Assembly: GCA_003354135.1 (NCBI GenBank)
Contig: PIVK01000025.1
Coordinates: 1-41,481, forward strand
Reading direction: 5' to 3'
Length of the DNA: 41,481 nucleotides
From: Rhodospirillales bacterium
GTDB taxonomy: Bacteria; Pseudomonadota; Alphaproteobacteria; Rhodospirillales; GLO-3
Program-made: the position numbers and the translations under genes
In this document: piece after piece, positions 38,467 to 41,481 of the stretch
How positions within the stretch are numbered: position 1 is the first letter of the stretch
Layout: every line of letters starts with the position of its first letter
The notes under the pieces: model-generated
Seen by the model: only the letters and a program-made list of their open reading frames with translations
Database searches by the model: none
Told to the model about the DNA's origin: nothing

Positions 38467-38595
38467 ATGCGGTGTTCCGGTCCCCATACCCGCATCTTCC
38501 TCGATAAGGGGGATGCGAAAGCCTGTTGGCGGCGGCTCGACCGGCTGGCCGAAGATGCCCACGAGGTGCGGATCGAGATGTGCGGAGGACGCTAA
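38467..38595 (+). CDS. possible 42-residue small ORF after the hemerythrin pseudogene
   Basis: ATG at 38467 begins one base after the hemerythrin stop and encodes MRCSGPHTRIFLDKGDAKAC..., ending in EMCGGR just before a strong terminator. There is no separate ribosome binding site, so it would rely on coupling. It may be a real small partner protein or a decayed remnant; I do not recognise it. Confidence 0.3.
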   Translation: MRCSGPHTRIFLDKGDAKACWRRLDRLAEDAHEVRIEMCGGR

Positions 38596-38600
38596 CCGAA

Positions 38601-38630
38601 AAGGCGCCGCTCTATGGCGGCGCCTTCTTT
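38601..38630. terminator. bidirectional terminator
   Basis: AAGGCGCCG-CTCTATGG-CGGCGCCTT is a perfect 9-bp stem with CTTT downstream on the plus strand and AAAA upstream, so it can serve both the plus-strand unit and the convergent XRE gene. Confidence 0.85.
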
Positions 38631-38655
38631 GTCGGTTGCCGTCGGAACGGTCTGT

Positions 38656-39084
38656 TCAGTCCGCCATGGTTTTGATCATGGCGGACAAGGCATTCCGTTT
38701 CTTCCTGCTCTTGATCAGGTAGTAGGCCCGGACCAGTTCCAGGGTTTCACGCTCCGACAGGGGGTCGTCGTCGGAAGTGACTTCGATGGTCCTGTCTTCG
38801 GCATTGGCCGTCCTGAGATTATTCGACATCTCTTCGAAGAAATAGGACACCTGGACATCAAGAATGCGGGAAAATTCGTAGAGCCTGGAAGCCCCAATCC
38901 GGTTGGCACCACGCTCGTATTTCTGGATCTGCTGGAAGGTCAGGCCGACGGCCTTGCCAAGCCCTTCCTGGCTTAGGCCCAGCAGTGTACGCCGTAGACG
39001 GACACGGCTTCCGACGTGAACATCAATGGGACGAGGACCATCTTTGGCAACAGTAAGACGCTTTTTCTTTTTCATGGGGGGCAT
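38656..39084 (-). CDS. XRE-family helix-turn-helix regulator
   Basis: A 142-residue DNA-binding protein. A basic N-terminal arm (MPPMKKKKR) precedes the Cro/C1-type helix-turn-helix at about 26-80 (LRRTLLGLSQEGLGKAVGLTFQQIQKYERG in pieces; GASRLYEFSRILDV). The C-terminal region (about 90-142) is acidic then basic and may mediate dimerisation. This architecture is common among chromosomal alphaproteobacterial XRE regulators. AAGG lies nine bases ahead of the ATG at 39084. The upstream region has repeated AAAGTTA-like words (39099-39120), a plausible autoregulatory site. Its regulon is unknown. Confidence 0.88.
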   Translation of the reverse strand: MPPMKKKKRLTVAKDGPRPIDVHVGSRVRLRRTLLGLSQEGLGKAVGLTFQQIQKYERGANRIGASRLYEFSRILDVQVSYFFEEMSNNLRTANAEDRTIEVTSDDDPLSERETLELVRAYYLIKSRKKRNALSAMIKTMAD

Positions 39085-39595
39085 TAGGGGTTACCTTAAA
39101 GTTATGTAAAGTTTAGTTATCAACAACTTCCCGGGAGCCGGATGCCTAATCTGACTGGCCCAGGCTTTCAAAGCAATTATCTGTTTAATACTTCCGGATG
39201 CATTTCGCAAGAAGGCATGCATATCCTCCGTAATATTTTTTTGCCCGCAACCGCCCACACTTTTTATGTGCAAGCCCCCTCCTGGGGCTAAAGTGCCGGG
39301 CTTGACCGAGAGGCGGCTTGGGTCGCCTGCGGGTCAGGCCTTGGTGTCGGTGGCGATGTCACCGGAACTGCGGTCCTTGCCGCTTCGATGGCTCCCTTGA
39401 CGGCGCCTCAACGGGTTGAGGTTGATCGCAGAATCCGGCCTCGCGAGAAACAGGATTGCGGCGAAAACGGTCATGGCGGCTTTGATCATAGACTCTCGTC
39501 TTTTAATGGGGATGATCACCGTGCGAAACGGGCCGCGAGATGGTACGATGGCGGCGAAGTGAGAACAACGGCAAAGGGGGCGGCGGGGAAAGGTC
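39085..39595. other. 511-bp interval between the XRE regulator and the 419-residue protein
   Basis: Its left half is AT-rich and likely holds the XRE promoter (minus-strand TTGTTG-N16-TAACTT) with repeated AAAGTTA words. GGATGCAT/ATGCATATCC (about 39196-39229) and AGCCCC-CTCCT-GGGGCT (about 39274-39290) are hairpin-capable. One small minus-strand ORF (39334-39489) is the only coding candidate; the 60-codon ORF at 39091-39273 lacks a ribosome binding site and is not convincing. Confidence 0.4.
39334..39489 (-). CDS. possible 51-residue small membrane or secreted protein
   Basis: The ATG at 39489 starts MIKAAMTVFAAILFLARPDSA, which looks like a signal peptide or single membrane anchor with a DSA end. 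A short, very basic hydrophilic tail (NPLRRRQGSHRSGKDR...) follows. GAGAG lies just upstream. A longer in-frame ATG at 39729 would overlap the divergent 419-residue gene and lacks support. A hairpin GGCCTGACC/GGTCAAGCC follows the stop on this strand. I do not recognise the family. Confidence 0.35.
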   Translation of the reverse strand: MIKAAMTVFAAILFLARPDSAINLNPLRRRQGSHRSGKDRSSGDIATDTKA

Positions 39596-40855
39596 ATGGC
39601 CTTTGAGCGCAAGAGCATTGTCATAACCGACAAGACCTCGGTACGGCCATGGGAGGTGCCGAGCGGGCTCTGGAAAAAACTGGGCGGGTTACAAAGAATC
39701 CGTCTCAAGCGCACGGTGGAGAACCACATACTGCCCGTTCTCCAGGAACTTGAAACTCTCTACCTCAAAGACCACCCCGGTGCCCAACCCCGTCTCGTCG
39801 GGCGGACGGCGGCAGACGTGGAGCAAGACGACATCGCCATCGAGACCGGGCTGTTCCTGTTCGATCTGGCGCTGCAGGAGGGCCTGATCGAATTCCGGGT
39901 CGGCGGCAAGAAAGCCAAACCGGCGACCAAGGGGCCGGTGGGAAGTTGCGGCCTCAACATCGCCGAAGCCAAGGCCCGCTACCTGAACCAAGCCGTACGG
40001 ATCATCCTGGCGGAGGGGCACCGAAAGGACGAGGACACCACCGAACACCTTAAAGGACTCAAGGTAGAGAATGCCGCGGATCTTGCCTCCATCCGCCAAC
40101 TGGCCCGCTTCGATCCCCTGAGCGTCACCGAATTGAACAAGGGCCTTAAGGGGCGTCTCGAATCTCTGATGCGCCAGGACAAGGCCTACCTCGATGCCCT
40201 GCACAAGTGCAGCCCGGTCAAGTTTCTGCGCGCGCTGCGCTACGCACTCGGCAAGAACTTCGCAGAGATTCTCAAATGGGATCCCCAGTTCATCCTCGCG
40301 GTCGCGGAAGCGTTGGACCACAGCGCCAAGATCAAGGCGCTTGGCCTTGACTTACTGGATATTGAGGACCCAGACGTTATTCGCGCCTTCGGCGCCTGGG
40401 CCGTCAAGGAGATCGAATTAGGGGGCAAAGACAAGAAGCGCAAAAGACACATCACCCGCATCGGCCAAGTGAAGGAAGCCATGGGCCCGGAGTTCACCAT
40501 GCTGCTCACCGCAAGCCCGTCTGTGGTCGAGGAGGTCGGACACTGGACAAACCAGGAGATCGAGTCCATCCGCCACTACCTGCCGCATCTTGGTCCCGAC
40601 GCCATCGAAACCATGGGACCTTTGTCTGTTGGGATGAAAGTCAGCATCCTCGACGGCCTATGGGAGCGATTGGGCCGCGATTTCATCGAATACGAACTCA
40701 AGCTGCCGGGTGGGGCCAGCGTGATCCGCAACATCGTCAAAGAACTGATCGAGATGAAGAAGCGCGGTACCGCCCCCAAGGACATCAAGGGACTCCTCGT
40801 CGGCTCCGACGTTCTGGACGGCACGCTGGGGCCTTATCTCAAACGCCGACGGTAA
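39596..40855 (+). CDS. uncharacterised 419-residue protein
   Basis: I do not recognise this family. The protein looks soluble and mostly helical, with no signal peptide, membrane segment, cysteine cluster or nucleotide-binding motif. The N-terminal third (1-130) contains PWEVPSGLWKKLGGLQRIRLKRTV and a basic GGKKAKPATKG patch. The C-terminal half has recurring hydrophobic blocks (FLRALRYALGKNFAEIL, FILAVAEALDHSAKI, GMKVSILDGLWERLGRDFIEYEL). GGGGAAAGG lies just ahead of the ATG at 39596, and codon use matches the neighbours, so it is a real gene. It stands alone, convergent with atpC. No function can be assigned from sequence. Confidence 0.85.
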   Translation: MAFERKSIVITDKTSVRPWEVPSGLWKKLGGLQRIRLKRTVENHILPVLQELETLYLKDHPGAQPRLVGRTAADVEQDDIAIETGLFLFDLALQEGLIEFRVGGKKAKPATKGPVGSCGLNIAEAKARYLNQAVRIILAEGHRKDEDTTEHLKGLKVENAADLASIRQLARFDPLSVTELNKGLKGRLESLMRQDKAYLDALHKCSPVKFLRALRYALGKNFAEILKWDPQFILAVAEALDHSAKIKALGLDLLDIEDPDVIRAFGAWAVKEIELGGKDKKRKRHITRIGQVKEAMGPEFTMLLTASPSVVEEVGHWTNQEIESIRHYLPHLGPDAIETMGPLSVGMKVSILDGLWERLGRDFIEYELKLPGGASVIRNIVKELIEMKKRGTAPKDIKGLLVGSDVLDGTLGPYLKRRR

Positions 40856-40911
40856 GGGCCGAGGACTCCATGGGCTTCGCCCGGGTCATCAACCTGAAGG
40901 CCTGATTCACG

Positions 40912-41346
40912 CTAGCGGCCCGCTGATTCCTGGAACTTCTTCACCGCGGCAAGCATGGCTTCGGCGGCTTCCAGCTCGCGGCCGGCCGCCTTGCGGTGTT
41001 CGAAGCTGTCGGCGGCTTCCAAGGTGTTGCGGGCGCGATCGACCCTGTCTTCGGCGTCATGTTGATGAACCTCGCGGACCAGTTGGGCCTCCTGGGCCAA
41101 GAGCGTGCAGCGCTCCTCCGTCACCTCAGCGAAGCCGCCCTCGACAAAAATCTGGTTCTCAACCTTGTCGCCCTTATAGATGTCCACGGTTCCCGGACGC
41201 AGGGTCGACTGCAAAGGGGCGTGTCCCGGCAAGACGCCGAAATCGCCGCTGCCGCCGGGAACGACGACCATATCCGCGTCGCCCCGGAACATCATCTTGA
41301 CCGGGGTGACGACTTCCAGCTCTACCTTGCCTTCTTGATGTGCCAT
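40912..41346 (-). CDS. atpC: F0F1 ATP synthase subunit epsilon
   Basis: A 144-residue rotor-stalk subunit that couples and inhibits the F1 motor. The N-terminal beta-sandwich contains VELEVVTPVKMMFRGDADMV and the conserved GDFGVLPGHAPLQSTLRPG; the C-terminal helical part (about 95-144) is complete. AAGGGG precedes the ATG at 41346. It normally follows atpD directly. Here the 135 bp upstream to the window edge contain no atpD end but a hairpin element and a possible -10 (TATAAG), so the gene may have its own promoter. It is convergent with the 419-residue gene. Confidence 0.94.
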   Translation of the reverse strand: MAHQEGKVELEVVTPVKMMFRGDADMVVVPGGSGDFGVLPGHAPLQSTLRPGTVDIYKGDKVENQIFVEGGFAEVTEERCTLLAQEAQLVREVHQHDAEDRVDRARNTLEAADSFEHRKAAGRELEAAEAMLAAVKKFQESAGR

Positions 41347-41403
41347 GGAAACCCCTTATCTTATACCAAGGTGCGGTGATAATGACTCATAGAGACGGCT
41401 TCC

Positions 41404-41481
41404 CCTGATTTTTGGCTAGGAGCGCGCATCGAAGCGATGTGAGGCATCGGGAGATGCGTGCGACGCGGTCCAAAAGTCAGG
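41404..41481. repeat. 78-nt imperfect inverted-repeat element upstream of atpC
   Basis: CCTGATTTTTGG (41404-41415) is an 11-of-12 inverted match to CCAAAAGTCAGG (41470-41481). Inside, GCGCGCATC pairs with GATGCGTGC and CGATG with CATCG, so one long stem-loop could form. The outer end coincides with the window edge and may extend further. It resembles a REP- or MITE-like hairpin. Confidence 0.6.

Noticed and set aside
39091-39273. 60-codon minus-strand ORF upstream of the XRE gene
   Set aside because: No ribosome binding site; it covers the AT-rich region that looks like the XRE promoter.
40870-40905. ATG GGC TTC... 11-codon ORF after the 419-residue gene
   Set aside because: Too short and without a ribosome binding site; no reason to call it coding.

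Overview
The window reads as high-GC chromosomal DNA of an alphaproteobacterium, most likely near the Rhodospirillales. This is inferred from gene content and order: pgeF/midA/lgt beside ubiK, a divergent trxB/lrp pair with a LysR gene, greA-carB-carA facing yqeY-dnaG-rpoD, and a 157-residue GreA. No phage, plasmid, IS or CRISPR signature was found. Most of it is housekeeping sequence; the accessory or odd material sits at the left edge (1-760) and between rpoD and atpC (about 37330-41481).

Left third, minus strand (206-13356). A small unknown ORF ends at a clear terminator and is followed by an 18-bp-period degenerate repeat. Next comes a three-gene purine-thioether salvage operon, mtnP > mtnA > aldolase-SDR fusion. 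It fits a dihydroxyacetone-phosphate shunt that recycles 5'-methylthioadenosine and/or 5'-deoxyadenosine, with the aldolase and the aldehyde oxidoreductase on one polypeptide. Upstream lie ychF, pth and rplY (translation), prs (PRPP), and a tight cluster hldD > lgt > midA > pgeF > 22-codon hydrophobic microORF > SPOR lipoprotein (envelope biogenesis).

Middle, mostly plus strand (13465-23315). ubiK overlaps a LOG-family nucleotide hydrolase gene. A 435-bp gap with a good promoter and a long leader precedes gltB-gltD (glutamate synthase). An EF-G-like paralogue whose DxPGH motif reads DCPGS follows. A convergent terminator region with a candidate small RNA separates it from lysR < trxB, which is divergent from lrp. 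The lrp promoter carries a perfect 7-3-7 inverted repeat across its -10 box. A SCO-type copper chaperone gene follows.

Right third. greA, carB and carA (minus) face yqeY, dnaG and rpoD (plus) across an AT-rich divergent promoter region. RpoD contains an expanded low-complexity linker encoded by eight 15-bp repeats, and the dnaG-rpoD gap holds a promoter plus terminator that could define a small RNA. A CAU-anticodon tRNA with features of tRNA-Ile2 follows. The stretch after it holds a PilZ protein, a frameshifted bacteriohemerythrin, an XRE regulator, very small ORFs and a 419-residue protein of unknown family. atpC closes the window. It is separated from any atpD by at least 135 bp that include an imperfect 78-nt hairpin element.

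The best candidates for something new are the fused DHAP-shunt enzyme, the 22-residue membrane microprotein, the repeat-bearing sigma factor and the two candidate small RNAs. All assignments come from reading motifs; no database search was run.
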